Notes: generated from the sequence alone by a model not told the origin. Numbered from the stretch's first letter, positions 28,121 through 36,836 are shown. The stretch is DNA of 64,000 bases from CAZOZP01 sp964584325 (GCA_964584325.1 CAZOZP010000008.1:3430-67429), one strand, 5' to 3'. Translations and numbers: made by a program.

Positions 28121-29518
28121 CTAATTATCTTTAATGATTTTAACGGCTCCTAATTCTGAAATTAGTAATTGTCCAAGTTCACTTAATTCTTCATTCGATT
28201 TCGGGTCTTCTTCAATATCAGATATTCGGTTTGTTAACCCGATAGAAACAACAACTGCTTCCTCTTTCCGTTCAGGCAGTTCTTCTATTTTAATCTCAGC
28301 TTTATTTACTTCTGTCTTTTGAGAAATTGTTAATTCAGGAATTTTTTTTTTAATATCTTCATCAGAATCATCTGTATCGGAAGCATCCTTTAGTTCACTC
28401 AATTTCTCAAGCAGGGAAGTGATAGTAGATGACCTTTCTAAACCGATAAGGTGCAATAGTGAAATTTCAGTTTTAAGATACTGATTGGGTGTTTGCCTGA
28501 TTTCATAAACAATTCTGCCTAAATAATTCAGAATTCTGATTAAATCGCCTTCAGAAAAAGAGTCTTTATATTTAAGGTAATTCTCTTTATAGAGTTCAGC
28601 CGCTTCTATAAGATCCGCCTTCCCTGTAAGGTGAACGGTCATAATATTTCTAAAATGCTCAATTAGTCCGTTAAAGAAATCATTATAGCTCCAGCCCTGG
28701 TCATAGAGCGTTTTAGTTATTTCAAAAGCAGCAGTGAAATTCTTTTCGAGGACAGCATTTGCGGTTTTAAAATAAACAAAATCATCAATAGAGTTAAGCA
28801 TTGTTTTTATATGCTCGGCAGTAATTGTATTACCGCAGAAAGCAACTGCCTGATCAAAAAGACTTTCAGCATCTCGCAAACCGCCGGCGGCTTTTCTTCC
28901 TATAATCGTAAGAGCTTCATCATCAATAGCAATGCCTTCATTCTGTGCAATCATTAAAAGCTGTTGTTTAATTGTTGCAAGCTCAATTCTTCTGAAGTCA
29001 TACCTTTGACATCGAGAGATGATTGTCAGAGGCACTTTATGAATATCTGTTGTGGCAAAAATGAATCGTGTATGTTCGGGCGGTTCTTCCAGAGTCTTAA
29101 GCAGTGCATTGAATGCTTCAGTAGTAAGCATATGAACTTCATCTATTATATAAACTTTACATTTGCCTTTAGTCGGAATATACTTAACTGATTCGCGCAG
29201 TGTTCTTATTTCTTCAATTCTTCTGTTTGAAGCACCGTCAATTTCAATAATGTCCATATTTGTTGAACTGTCAAACGAATTGCACATTTCACATTTATTG
29301 CAAGGCTCGCCTTCAATCGGATTATTGCAGTTAAGAAGTTTTGCAAGAATTCGTGCACTTGTGGTTTTTCCGACCCCTCTTGGGCCGGTAAACAAAAAGG
29401 CATGTGCTGTACGATTGTTAATAAACGCATTTTTCAGAGTACGAGTTATATGTTCCTGGCCAATAACTTCATCAAAGCGCTGCGGCCGCCATTTCCTTGC
29501 AGTAACAATATAGGTCAT
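28121..29518 (-). CDS. dnaX: DNA polymerase III subunit gamma/tau
   Basis: 465 residues. The clamp-loader AAA+ core is complete: Walker A GPRGVGKT (45-52), zinc-binding cysteines 64, 73, 76 and 79 (NCNN, then CNKCEMC), DEVHML as Walker B and the SRC arginine-finger motif (ISRCQRYDF). The C-terminal extension beyond about 370 is short, acidic and low-complexity, so the full product is close to gamma rather than tau in size. An A10 run on the coding strand (28342-28351 on the + strand as T10) lies at codons 390-392. Last gene of the lon-fRMsr-dnaX minus-strand group; ybaB and recR, often next, are absent. Confidence 0.95.
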   Translation of the reverse strand: MTYIVTARKWRPQRFDEVIGQEHITRTLKNAFINNRTAHAFLFTGPRGVGKTTSARILAKLLNCNNPIEGEPCNKCEMCNSFDSSTNMDIIEIDGASNRRIEEIRTLRESVKYIPTKGKCKVYIIDEVHMLTTEAFNALLKTLEEPPEHTRFIFATTDIHKVPLTIISRCQRYDFRRIELATIKQQLLMIAQNEGIAIDDEALTIIGRKAAGGLRDAESLFDQAVAFCGNTITAEHIKTMLNSIDDFVYFKTANAVLEKNFTAAFEITKTLYDQGWSYNDFFNGLIEHFRNIMTVHLTGKADLIEAAELYKENYLKYKDSFSEGDLIRILNYLGRIVYEIRQTPNQYLKTEISLLHLIGLERSSTITSLLEKLSELKDASDTDDSDEDIKKKIPELTISQKTEVNKAEIKIEELPERKEEAVVVSIGLTNRISDIEEDPKSNEELSELGQLLISELGAVKIIKDN

Positions 29519-29534
29519 ATCAGATCCCTGTGGA

Positions 29535-30041
29535 TTAAAAAATCTTACTTACATCAGTTTTTGATTCAATAAGTCTGCAGAGTTTTTCAAGATAGAACTT
29601 ATCAGTATCGTTAAACGCCGAATAATTATAACTGTCTATATCCAGAACAGCAATAACTTCAGTTCCCTTAAATATCGGTATCACGATTTCGCTTTTTGTT
29701 CCGGAATCGCAAGCTATATGTCCGGGGAAAGAGTTCACATCGTTTACCAGGATGGTTTCCTTTTTCAAAACAGAAGTTCCGCAGACACCTTTACCTTCAA
29801 ATATTTTTGTACAGGCGGTTGTGCCCTGAAATGGTCCGAGGAAAAGACAATTGCCGCTTTTAATATAAAATCCTGCCCAGCTGATTTTATTAAAAGTAGT
29901 TTTAATTGCTGATGAAACATTGGCAAGAATCGAGATTGCCGGATCATATTCATCCAGAAGGTATTCGAGCTGCTGGAGAAGCGAAGCATATTTATCTTCT
30001 TCGCTCAGGTTATTGTCAATTATCAGATTGTCTGCCATCAT
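29535..30041 (-). CDS. msrC: Free methionine-(R)-sulfoxide reductase (GAF-type fRMsr)
   Basis: 168 residues forming one GAF domain. The three redox cysteines are at 77 (TTACTKI), 87 (GKGVCG) and 111 (HIACDSG), with spacings of 10 and 24 identical to those of the E. coli enzyme, and GPFQG precedes them. The enzyme reduces free L-methionine-R-sulfoxide. The start lies 26 bp inside the 3' end of lon, so translation is likely coupled. ATG 30038, one codon later, is an equal choice. dnaX starts 16 bp downstream. Confidence 0.9.
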   Translation of the reverse strand: MMADNLIIDNNLSEEDKYASLLQQLEYLLDEYDPAISILANVSSAIKTTFNKISWAGFYIKSGNCLFLGPFQGTTACTKIFEGKGVCGTSVLKKETILVNDVNSFPGHIACDSGTKSEIVIPIFKGTEVIAVLDIDSYNYSAFNDTDKFYLEKLCRLIESKTDVSKIF

Positions 30042-32442
30042 TCTTTCGCTCTGTTATGTTGTCGTTTGTTGAATTATTTGGGAACAGAATATTTAGTGCC
30101 TCGCGGGCATGTGTTACAGGAATTATTTTTAATCCGTCTTTAACAGTGTCTTTCATTTCAGAAAGATCTCTTTCGTTTTCTTTCGGTATAAGAACTGTTT
30201 TAATTCCGCTTGCTCTTGCTGCAATGAGTTTTTCAGTTAAGCCGCCTATAGCAAGAATTTTTCCTCTAAGTGTAATCTCTCCAGTCATAGCTATGGTACT
30301 GTCTGCAGGTTTACCGGAAAATGCGGAATATAATGCCATAGTCATAGTAATTCCTGCACTTGGTCCGTCTTTCGGAATTGCACCTTCAGGAATATGGATA
30401 TGAATTTCCTTATTTTTATGGAAATCCGGCTCAAGTCCGAATTCCTCGGCATTTGAACGAAGAAAGCTTAAAGCAGCCTGAGCCGATTCTTTCATCACAT
30501 CACCGATTTTTCCTGTAAGTGTAAGTTTTTCGGAACCATTCATCACAGTAGCTTCAACCTGAAGTATTTGTCCGCCTACACGAGTCCAGGCCAAACCTGT
30601 CACACTGCCTACAAGTGAAGTTTCGTTTGCCTTTAAGTTTCTGTATTTAGGCATTTTCAGGTATTCTTCAATTTTTTCGGGAGTTACTTTTAGTCCCTGT
30701 GTTTTCTTGAATACACTACCCGCAGAAACAATTTCACTTGCAACTTTTCTGCAGACTCCGGCTATTTCACGTTCAAGATTTCTGACACCCGATTCTCTTG
30801 TGTAATCGGTAATAATTTTCAAAACCGCTTCATCTGTAAATTTAATTTTAAAGTTTTTTAAGCCATGGAGTTTAATTTGTTTAGGAAGAATATGCTTCTT
30901 AGCAATTTCGAGTTTTTCGTGTTCAAGATACCCAGGAAGCTCAATAATTTCCATCCTGTCAAGAAGAGGAAGGGGGATGTTATACTGAACATTGGCAGTA
31001 GTAATAAACATAACTCTTGAAAGATCGTAATCCATATCCAGATAATGATCATTGAAAGTGCTGTTCTGTTCAGGATCAAGTACTTCAAGCATAGCCGAAG
31101 ACGGGTCACCTCGGAAATCCATACTCATCTTGTCTATTTCATCAAGAAGAATAACCGGGTTAACAGTTTTGGCCTTTTTCATTGCCTGAATTATTTTCCC
31201 CGGCATAGATCCTATATATGTACGCCTGTGGCCGCGTATTTCAGCTTCATCTTTCACGCCTCCGAGACTGATTCGAACAAATTTACGGCCAAGCGCCTTT
31301 GCTATTGATTGTCCGAGCGAAGTTTTTCCTACACCCGGAGGACCTACAAAGCAAAGTATTTGTCCCTTTATTTCTTTCACGAGATTAAGAACTGCCATTT
31401 GTTCAACAATTCTTTCTTTCGGTTTTTCAAGTCCGTAATGCTCTGCATCAAGAATTTTTCTTACATTTCCTATATCAAGATTATCTTTAGTCTGCTTATG
31501 CCAGGGAACACCGATTATCCAATCCAGATAATTCCTGATTACTGTATATTCAGGAGAATTAGGTGGTGTTTTTGTAAGCTTATTAAGTTCTTCTTCAGCT
31601 CTTTCGCGTGCATTTTCAGGTAATTTCAGTTTGGTCAGTTTATGATATATCTCGTCAAATTCATTTCCGTAATCTTCAGAGTCTCCTAGTTCTTCTTTTA
31701 ATACCCGTATTTGTTCCTGAATAATAAAACGTCTCTGGTTTCTGGAGATATTTTCGTGAACTTTCCCCTCAATTTCTTTTTCAAGTTTGAGAATATCAAT
31801 TTCGGAAGTAAGAATTTCAATTACCTTATAAATCTGTTCTTTGAGCGTAATTTTCTGGAGAATTGACTGCTTAACCTGAATAGTCTGATTTAAATTTGCC
31901 GATATATAGAAAAGTTTTCTGTCTGTTTCTTCAATATTATTATAGCCGGAAAGGGCTTCTTCAGGAATATTTTTATTAGTTTTAACATATTCTTTGAACT
32001 GGGCAGACATCTTTCTTACAAGCGCATCAATTTCTGAAGCATTTTCAGCTTTTTGGATTATCACTTCAACTTCAGCTTCAATAAAATTTTTGTTATCAGT
32101 TACAGAAACTATTCGTCCCTGAATAAGACCGTCTATAAGAATTTTCATTAAACCATTTGGCAATCTCAGCATCTGGATAATCTTTGCGATGGTCCCGTAC
32201 TTATATATATCTTCTTCTCCCGGATCTTCCACAAGGGGTTTTTTCTGAGATGAAAGAAATATATAATTGGAAGTTCCCAATGCATATTCGGCAGCTTTTA
32301 CTGATTGAGGCCGCCCAACAAGTACCGGGTATATCATATAAGGAAAAATAACGTTATCTCTAAGCGGCAGAACAGGAAGAACGCTTGGAATATCTTCTAT
32401 TACTGAAAAGTCGGCGGCAGAATCTATTTTCTTTTTTGGCAT
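30016..32442 (-). CDS. lon: ATP-dependent protease Lon
   Basis: 808 residues from ATG 32442 (MPKKKIDSAADF). The frame stays open to 32505, but the extra 21 residues are hydrophobic and unlike the Lon N-terminus. The N-domain (VLPLRDNVIFPYMIYPVLVG), AAA+ Walker A (GPPGVGKTSLG), Walker B (VILLDEIDKM) and the serine-lysine protease domain (KDGPSAGIT, Ser695, with GGLTEK downstream) are all present. It degrades misfolded and regulatory proteins. The gene is divergent from suhB and overlaps the fRMsr gene at its 3' end. Confidence 0.96.
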   Translation of the reverse strand: MPKKKIDSAADFSVIEDIPSVLPVLPLRDNVIFPYMIYPVLVGRPQSVKAAEYALGTSNYIFLSSQKKPLVEDPGEEDIYKYGTIAKIIQMLRLPNGLMKILIDGLIQGRIVSVTDNKNFIEAEVEVIIQKAENASEIDALVRKMSAQFKEYVKTNKNIPEEALSGYNNIEETDRKLFYISANLNQTIQVKQSILQKITLKEQIYKVIEILTSEIDILKLEKEIEGKVHENISRNQRRFIIQEQIRVLKEELGDSEDYGNEFDEIYHKLTKLKLPENARERAEEELNKLTKTPPNSPEYTVIRNYLDWIIGVPWHKQTKDNLDIGNVRKILDAEHYGLEKPKERIVEQMAVLNLVKEIKGQILCFVGPPGVGKTSLGQSIAKALGRKFVRISLGGVKDEAEIRGHRRTYIGSMPGKIIQAMKKAKTVNPVILLDEIDKMSMDFRGDPSSAMLEVLDPEQNSTFNDHYLDMDYDLSRVMFITTANVQYNIPLPLLDRMEIIELPGYLEHEKLEIAKKHILPKQIKLHGLKNFKIKFTDEAVLKIITDYTRESGVRNLEREIAGVCRKVASEIVSAGSVFKKTQGLKVTPEKIEEYLKMPKYRNLKANETSLVGSVTGLAWTRVGGQILQVEATVMNGSEKLTLTGKIGDVMKESAQAALSFLRSNAEEFGLEPDFHKNKEIHIHIPEGAIPKDGPSAGITMTMALYSAFSGKPADSTIAMTGEITLRGKILAIGGLTEKLIAARASGIKTVLIPKENERDLSEMKDTVKDGLKIIPVTHAREALNILFPNNSTNDNITERKNDGRQSDN

Positions 32443-32550
32443 AGTCTTTAAGTGTATCTCAAAAAAATGAATAACAAATATATCAAATAAACAATAACCT
32501 TCCAAGTAAGTAGTTTTTGTATTTATAATGATTTTGATAAAGGAATTTTA

Positions 32551-32558
32551 TAACTTTG
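32551..32558 (+). promoter_or_regulatory. Putative -7 element (TAACTTTG) of suhB
   Basis: TAACTTTG matches the TAnnTTTG -7 consensus of Bacteroidota sigma-A promoters exactly and lies 22 bp before ATG 32581. No correctly spaced -33 TTTG or -35 TTGACA was found. Confidence 0.45.
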
Positions 32559-32580
32559 CACTTTAATATAAAGGATTAAA

Positions 32581-33345
32581 ATGATTAAGAATATTGAATC
32601 AATTGCAAGAGCTGCAGGAGAAATTGCCCGGGAAGGATTCAGAAAGAATGTAAGTTATGAATATAAAACCAATTCATCCAACCTTGTTACAGAAATTGAT
32701 AAGAAAGCAGAAAAACTGATTATTGATTTTGTAAGAGAAAATTATCCGGAACACGGAATAATTGCGGAAGAAAGCGGTGTTTTAGATAAAGATACTGAAT
32801 ATACCTGGGTTATAGACCCTCTTGACGGAACTACAAACTTTTTTCACGGATTACCGATATTTTCCGTCTCAATCGGTTTGCAGTGTAACGGTCTCACCAT
32901 TGCCGGTGTTGTATATGATGTAATGATGGACAGGCTTTATTCTGCTGAAACAGGCAAAGGTGCATTTTGTAACGGTGAGAAAATTTCCGTGAGCAATACA
33001 TCAGATATTTCAACAGCTTTTCTGGTTACCGGATTTCCTTATGATATTAATGAAAATCCATTTGATGCTATCGGCAAGTTCGCAAAGATTCTCAAAACAA
33101 CCAGAGGAGTACGCCGACTGGGTTCTGCGGCAATTGATTTTTGTTATCTTGCTTCAGGTGTTTTCGACGGATTCTGGGAGGTTCATTTAAATCCGTGGGA
33201 TGTTTGTGCCGGGAAACTGATTGTTGAGGAAGCAGGCGGAAAAGTAACAGATTTTACCGGGAAGAATATCGGATTATATTCAAAGCAGATTCTTGCCACT
33301 AACGGAAAGATACATATTCCCATGATTGAAATTCTTAAAGATTAA
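32581..33345 (+). CDS. suhB: Inositol monophosphatase family protein (SuhB-like)
   Basis: 254 residues. The metal-binding motifs of the Li-sensitive phosphatase superfamily are intact: EESG (63-66), IDPLDGTTNFFHG (Asp79, Asp82) and WDVCAGKLIVEEAGG near the C-terminus. Family members hydrolyse inositol phosphates, 3'-phosphoadenosine phosphate or act on rRNA transcription as SuhB; the substrate cannot be decided. AAAGG precedes the ATG. It is convergent with metX, with only 2 bp between the stop codons and no room for separate terminators. Confidence 0.9.
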   Translation: MIKNIESIARAAGEIAREGFRKNVSYEYKTNSSNLVTEIDKKAEKLIIDFVRENYPEHGIIAEESGVLDKDTEYTWVIDPLDGTTNFFHGLPIFSVSIGLQCNGLTIAGVVYDVMMDRLYSAETGKGAFCNGEKISVSNTSDISTAFLVTGFPYDINENPFDAIGKFAKILKTTRGVRRLGSAAIDFCYLASGVFDGFWEVHLNPWDVCAGKLIVEEAGGKVTDFTGKNIGLYSKQILATNGKIHIPMIEILKD

Positions 33346-33347
33346 AT

Positions 33348-34484
33348 TCAGCCTTGAAGGAAGTTTTTAATTATAATCCCTAGCGGATCAAAATCAATCA
33401 GGAAGCCGTCGTGTCCGTGAATAGATTCCAGATCTTTATAAACACCTCTTTTAAGCATAGAAGCAATCTTTTTCTGTTCTGAAGGCGGATAGAGAACATC
33501 TGATGTAATCCCAACCACTAAAGCAGGTAAATCGATATTTCCGAGAACATCATCGGCATTGCTTCTTCCTCTGGAAATATCGTGAAGATCCATGGCTTTA
33601 GAAAGAGTAAGATAAGTATTTGCATCAAATCGTTTGATGATTTTTTCGCCCTGATAATTCAAATAATTTTCAATCTGGAAAATTCCGTCGGAACCGAAAA
33701 AAGAAGCATTTTCAACAACATTTCTGGAAAACTTCATCTGGAAAGAATCAAAACTCCTGTAGCTTATCATGGCAATTTTTCGTGCAAGAGATAGACCTTT
33801 GCGCGGCTGTTCCGAATAATTACCGCCGTTGAATTCAGGATCGTTAGTTATTGCATTCCGGGAGGCTTCATTCATTGCAATAGCCCAGGGGGAATGTCCG
33901 GCAGAAGTGGCGATGGGAATTAGTGAATCTAGAAACTCCGGAAACATTGCACCCCATTCCAGAACCTGCATACCTCCGAGTGAGCCTCCAACAACTGAAT
34001 GAAGTTTTTTTACATTAAGTTTATCTAAAAGTTTTTTCTGCACCCTAACCATATCTCTTACTGTTATTACAGGGAAAGATGCACCGTATCTTTTACCGGT
34101 TAAAGGATTAATACTGGCAGGCCCTGTTGTTCCGTAACAGCTTCCCAGAATATTTGTGCAAACGACAAAAAACTTATCTGTATTAATAGCTTTTCCGGGA
34201 CCGATAAGCTCATCCCACCATCCGGGTTTGTTTAAATACATTTCAGAGTAATTTTTCAGGCAGTCAGGTTCTGACTTCTTGTCCGATTCTATCTGAGAAA
34301 GGATTCCGGCAGCATGTGCATTGCCGGTAAGTGCGTGACAAACAAGTACGGCATTAGTTCCTTCGCTGTTTAGTTTTCCATAAGTACTGTAAGCAGAAGT
34401 AACGTTTTCCAGACTGCTGCCACACTCAAGAAGAAGAGGATTGCCTTGATTGAAAAGATCTATTTGTAATGTTTTAACTTGCAT
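33348..34484 (-). CDS. metX: Homoserine O-acetyltransferase
   Basis: 378 residues from ATG 34484 (MQVKTLQIDLFN). The longer open frame to 34643 runs through the riboswitch terminator and aptamer and is not protein. The alpha/beta-hydrolase core shows the nucleophile elbow GGSLGGMQ (Ser168), Asp in TSDVLYPPSEQ and His in HGHDGFLIDF. The enzyme activates homoserine for direct sulfhydrylation in methionine synthesis; a succinyltransferase specificity cannot be excluded by eye. It is controlled by the SAM-I riboswitch immediately upstream and convergent with suhB. Confidence 0.93.
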   Translation of the reverse strand: MQVKTLQIDLFNQGNPLLLECGSSLENVTSAYSTYGKLNSEGTNAVLVCHALTGNAHAAGILSQIESDKKSEPDCLKNYSEMYLNKPGWWDELIGPGKAINTDKFFVVCTNILGSCYGTTGPASINPLTGKRYGASFPVITVRDMVRVQKKLLDKLNVKKLHSVVGGSLGGMQVLEWGAMFPEFLDSLIPIATSAGHSPWAIAMNEASRNAITNDPEFNGGNYSEQPRKGLSLARKIAMISYRSFDSFQMKFSRNVVENASFFGSDGIFQIENYLNYQGEKIIKRFDANTYLTLSKAMDLHDISRGRSNADDVLGNIDLPALVVGITSDVLYPPSEQKKIASMLKRGVYKDLESIHGHDGFLIDFDPLGIIIKNFLQG

Positions 34485-34520
34485 AAATATAATTTTGAAC
34501 CTTTCTTTTAGAATACATTC

Positions 34521-34686
34521 AAAGAAAAAAAAAACCTCTTCAGGTTTAGATTCCGGAAGAGGTTTGTATATTAAACATCTTCTTTTATCTACCCCTTTTA
34601 CAGGGCAGGAATTAGCACCATACGCAAAAAACGCGGTTGCCAAGGTTTCACAGGGCCTGATCCCTCAACCTTTCTCGATAAAAGAT
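34521..34686 (-). promoter_or_regulatory. SAM-I (S-box) riboswitch with terminator, controlling metX
   Basis: On the minus strand the aptamer spans 34685-34581. P1 pairs TCTTTTATC (34685-34677) with GATAAAAGA (34589-34581). Inside are the S-box landmarks GAGAAAGG, GAGGGA, GAAACCTTGGCAACC and GGTGCTAATTCCTGCC, in order. The expression platform is a perfect hairpin, AACCTCTTC with GAAGAGGTT (34564-34556 and 34541-34533), followed by a T-rich run to 34521. High SAM should therefore terminate transcription before metX. Confidence 0.96.
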
Positions 34687-34734
34687 AACTCAGATTGTCA
34701 AGAAACGAATTTGAACTCTTATTAAATAAGGTTT

Positions 34735-34765
34735 GAAAATTAAAATAAATTAGATATACAGTCAA
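34735..34765 (-). promoter_or_regulatory. Putative promoter of the metX riboswitch transcript
   Basis: On the minus strand TTGACT (34765-34760) is followed after exactly 17 bp by TAATTTTC (34742-34735). This mirrors the ilv leader promoter facing the other way and places the start about 40 nt before the aptamer. Confidence 0.55.
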
Positions 34766-34831
34766 GAGAAAATTATTTATTTAAATATTATGCATATTTA
34801 TTAGTAAAAATTAATTTTTACAAAATATAAC

Positions 34832-34862
34832 TTGACAAAAAACCAAACATATTTTAAGTTTG
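34832..34862 (+). promoter_or_regulatory. Putative promoter of the ilv-leu-cimA operon
   Basis: TTGACA (34832-34837), 17 bp, then TAAGTTTG (34855-34862), a full match to TAnnTTTG. The predicted start is about 25 nt upstream of the leader peptide ATG. Confidence 0.65.
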
Positions 34863-34892
34863 TACCAATAATTTAATAAAACAGCACGGCAG

Positions 34893-35027
34893 ATGAATAA
34901 AATCACTACAAATATTGATCAGAGAAATTCAGGCAGTGCTTTGTGCTTTAACCTTCCATCAAATCTGCTTATCGGGAAACTAGTACTACTAATCGGCGTG
35001 GTAGGAATTATTCTACTTATTGTCTAA
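34893..35027 (+). CDS. Candidate 44-residue Leu/Ile/Val-rich leader peptide of the ilv operon
   Basis: This short frame begins at ATG 34893 and stops at TAA 35025-35027. Sixteen of its last 20 residues are Leu, Ile or Val, the three end products of the operon that follows, and Leu30, 32, 33 and 41 all use CTA, an uncommon codon in the structural genes I read here. It lies between a good promoter and ilvD. That placement and composition are what a transcription-attenuation leader requires: stalling at these codons would signal scarcity of branched-chain aminoacyl-tRNA. The ribosome binding site is weak. The hydrophobic end could alternatively be a one-helix membrane microprotein, but the composition match to the operon's products favours a leader. 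Confidence 0.75.
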   Translation: MNKITTNIDQRNSGSALCFNLPSNLLIGKLVLLIGVVGIILLIV

Positions 35028-35100
35028 ATAAGGTTTATCCCGAATTCAAACAAATTCATTGCAAGTATTAAGTAAGATTTCGGGATAGCCCGAGACCCGG
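34971..35100 (+). promoter_or_regulatory. Mutually exclusive pairings downstream of the ilv leader peptide (candidate attenuator)
   Basis: Four segments can pair in alternation. Segment 1 TCGGGA (34972-34977, inside the leader peptide at Ile27-Gly28-Lys29) complements segment 2 TCCCGA (35038-35043). Segment 2, extended to TATCCCGAA (35036-35044), complements segment 3 TTCGGGATA (35079-35087) over 9 bp. Segment 3 TCGGG (35080-35084) can instead pair with segment 4 CCCGA (35089-35093) across a four-base loop. No U-tract follows, so termination may be factor-dependent or the switch may act otherwise. Confidence 0.5.
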
Positions 35101-35134
35101 TAGTTTATTTGCGGAAATAAATTTTGAGGTTATA

Positions 35135-36823
35135 ATGAGATCTGACTTAATAAAAAAAGGATTTGAAAAGGCCCCGCACAGAAGTCTTCTTCGTGCAACA
35201 GGGGTAATTAAGAGTGATGAAGATTTTAATAAGCCATTTATCGGAATATGTAACTCATATATAGACCTTATTCCTGGCCATGTTCATTTACAGGAATTGG
35301 GAAGGCTTGTAAAAGAATTTGTAAGAGAAGCCGGAGGGGTTCCTTTCGAATTTAATACTATCGGAGTTGATGACGGAATTGCAATGGGACATCTCGGAAT
35401 GCGCTATTCACTTGCAAGTCGTGAACTTATTGCAGATTCGGTTGAAACAGTTGCGGAAGCACACAGATTAGACGGAATGATTTGTATTCCTAACTGCGAT
35501 AAAATTGTTCCTGGTATGATGATGGCTGCCGTAAGACTCAATATCCCGACAATATTTGTTTCCGGCGGGCCGATGAAAGCCGGTAGAAAGGCAGACGGAA
35601 CCAAAATAGATCTTATCTCTGTTTTTGAAGGTGTAGGGAAACACAAAACCGGTGAGATATCCGATGACGAACTTAAGGAACTGGAACAGAACGGATGTCC
35701 GACCTGCGGTTCCTGTTCAGGAATGTTTACTGCCAATTCAATGAATTGCCTTATGGAAGCACTTGGTTTTGCACTTCCCGGAAACGGAACCATACTTGCA
35801 ATAAATCCGGATAGAATAAATCTTTTCAAGACTGCGGCTGAAAGAATAATTGACTTAGTGAATAAAGACATAAAACCTTCCGATATACTTACCGAGAGTA
35901 GTTTCAAAAATGCCTTTGCTTTAGATATGGCAATGGGTGGAAGTACCAACACGGTTTTACATGCACTGGCAATTGCCAATGAAGCGGGTATTAAGTTTAA
36001 CCTCAGCGAGTTAAATAAAATATCAGCAAATACTCCTTATATATGTAAAGTTAGTCCGGCAACCAATCTTGTTCACATTGAAGATGTTGACAGAGCCGGA
36101 GGAATATCTGCAATTCTTAGAGAAATTTCGAAAGTTCCGGGTGCTATAGACGGAAATCAGATGACTGTTACAGGCAAAACTCTTGCTGAAAATATTTCCG
36201 GTGCTGAAATCAAAGATAAAGATGTAATAAAAAGTATAGAGAACCCTTATTCCGCAACCGGCGGACTTGCAATTCTTTTCGGAAATCTTGCTCCTGAAGG
36301 TGCAGTAATAAAGGCCGGTGCTGTTGATCCTGAGATGATGGTACACAGAGGTCCGGCAAGAATATATGAATCGCAGGAAGCGGCAGTGGAAGGAATACTC
36401 GGAGGAGAAGTTAAACCGGGAGAAGTGGTTGTTATCAGGTACGAAGGCCCAAAAGGCGGTCCCGGTATGCCTGAGATGCTTTCTCCTACAAGCGCAATAG
36501 TGGGTATGGGATTAGGAGCGAAAGTTGCGTTGATAACAGACGGACGTTTTTCAGGCGGTACGCGCGGTGCAGCCATCGGTCATGTTTCACCTGAAGCTGC
36601 CGAAAGAGGTCCGATCGCAGCACTTAAAGCCGGCGACATTGTTGCTATTAATATTCCTGAAAGAAAACTTGAAGTAGAATTATCGGATGCTGAAATTGAA
36701 GCCAGATTAAGAGAGCTTCCTGAATTTCAGCCAAAAATAAAAAAAGGTTATCTGGCAAGGTATTCGCAGATGGTTACATCGGCAAGTACCGGAGCAATTT
36801 TAAAAACACCGGTTACAAAATAA
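35135..36823 (+). CDS. ilvD: Dihydroxy-acid dehydratase
   Basis: 562 residues, typical. It dehydrates dihydroxy-isovalerate and dihydroxy-methylvalerate to the 2-oxo acids for valine/leucine and isoleucine. The iron-sulfur and Mg ligands are in view: CNSYIDLIPGH near the start, PNCDKIVPGM, and CPTCGSCSGMFTANSMN. TGAGG before ATG 35135 is the likely ribosome binding site. It is the first structural gene of the operon, 107 bp after the leader peptide stop and 13 bp before ilvB. Confidence 0.97.
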   Translation: MRSDLIKKGFEKAPHRSLLRATGVIKSDEDFNKPFIGICNSYIDLIPGHVHLQELGRLVKEFVREAGGVPFEFNTIGVDDGIAMGHLGMRYSLASRELIADSVETVAEAHRLDGMICIPNCDKIVPGMMMAAVRLNIPTIFVSGGPMKAGRKADGTKIDLISVFEGVGKHKTGEISDDELKELEQNGCPTCGSCSGMFTANSMNCLMEALGFALPGNGTILAINPDRINLFKTAAERIIDLVNKDIKPSDILTESSFKNAFALDMAMGGSTNTVLHALAIANEAGIKFNLSELNKISANTPYICKVSPATNLVHIEDVDRAGGISAILREISKVPGAIDGNQMTVTGKTLAENISGAEIKDKDVIKSIENPYSATGGLAILFGNLAPEGAVIKAGAVDPEMMVHRGPARIYESQEAAVEGILGGEVKPGEVVVIRYEGPKGGPGMPEMLSPTSAIVGMGLGAKVALITDGRFSGGTRGAAIGHVSPEAAERGPIAALKAGDIVAINIPERKLEVELSDAEIEARLRELPEFQPKIKKGYLARYSQMVTSASTGAILKTPVTK

Positions 36824-36836
36824 TAAAGGAAATGAA

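Noticed and set aside
32443..32505. N-terminal extension of lon
   Set aside because: The residues are hydrophobic and unlike a Lon N-domain; the start MPKKKIDSAADF is preferred.
34485..34643. N-terminal extension of metX to 34643
   Set aside because: The extra 53 codons are the antiparallel reading of the SAM-I aptamer and terminator; MQVKTLQIDLFN at 34484 is the family start.
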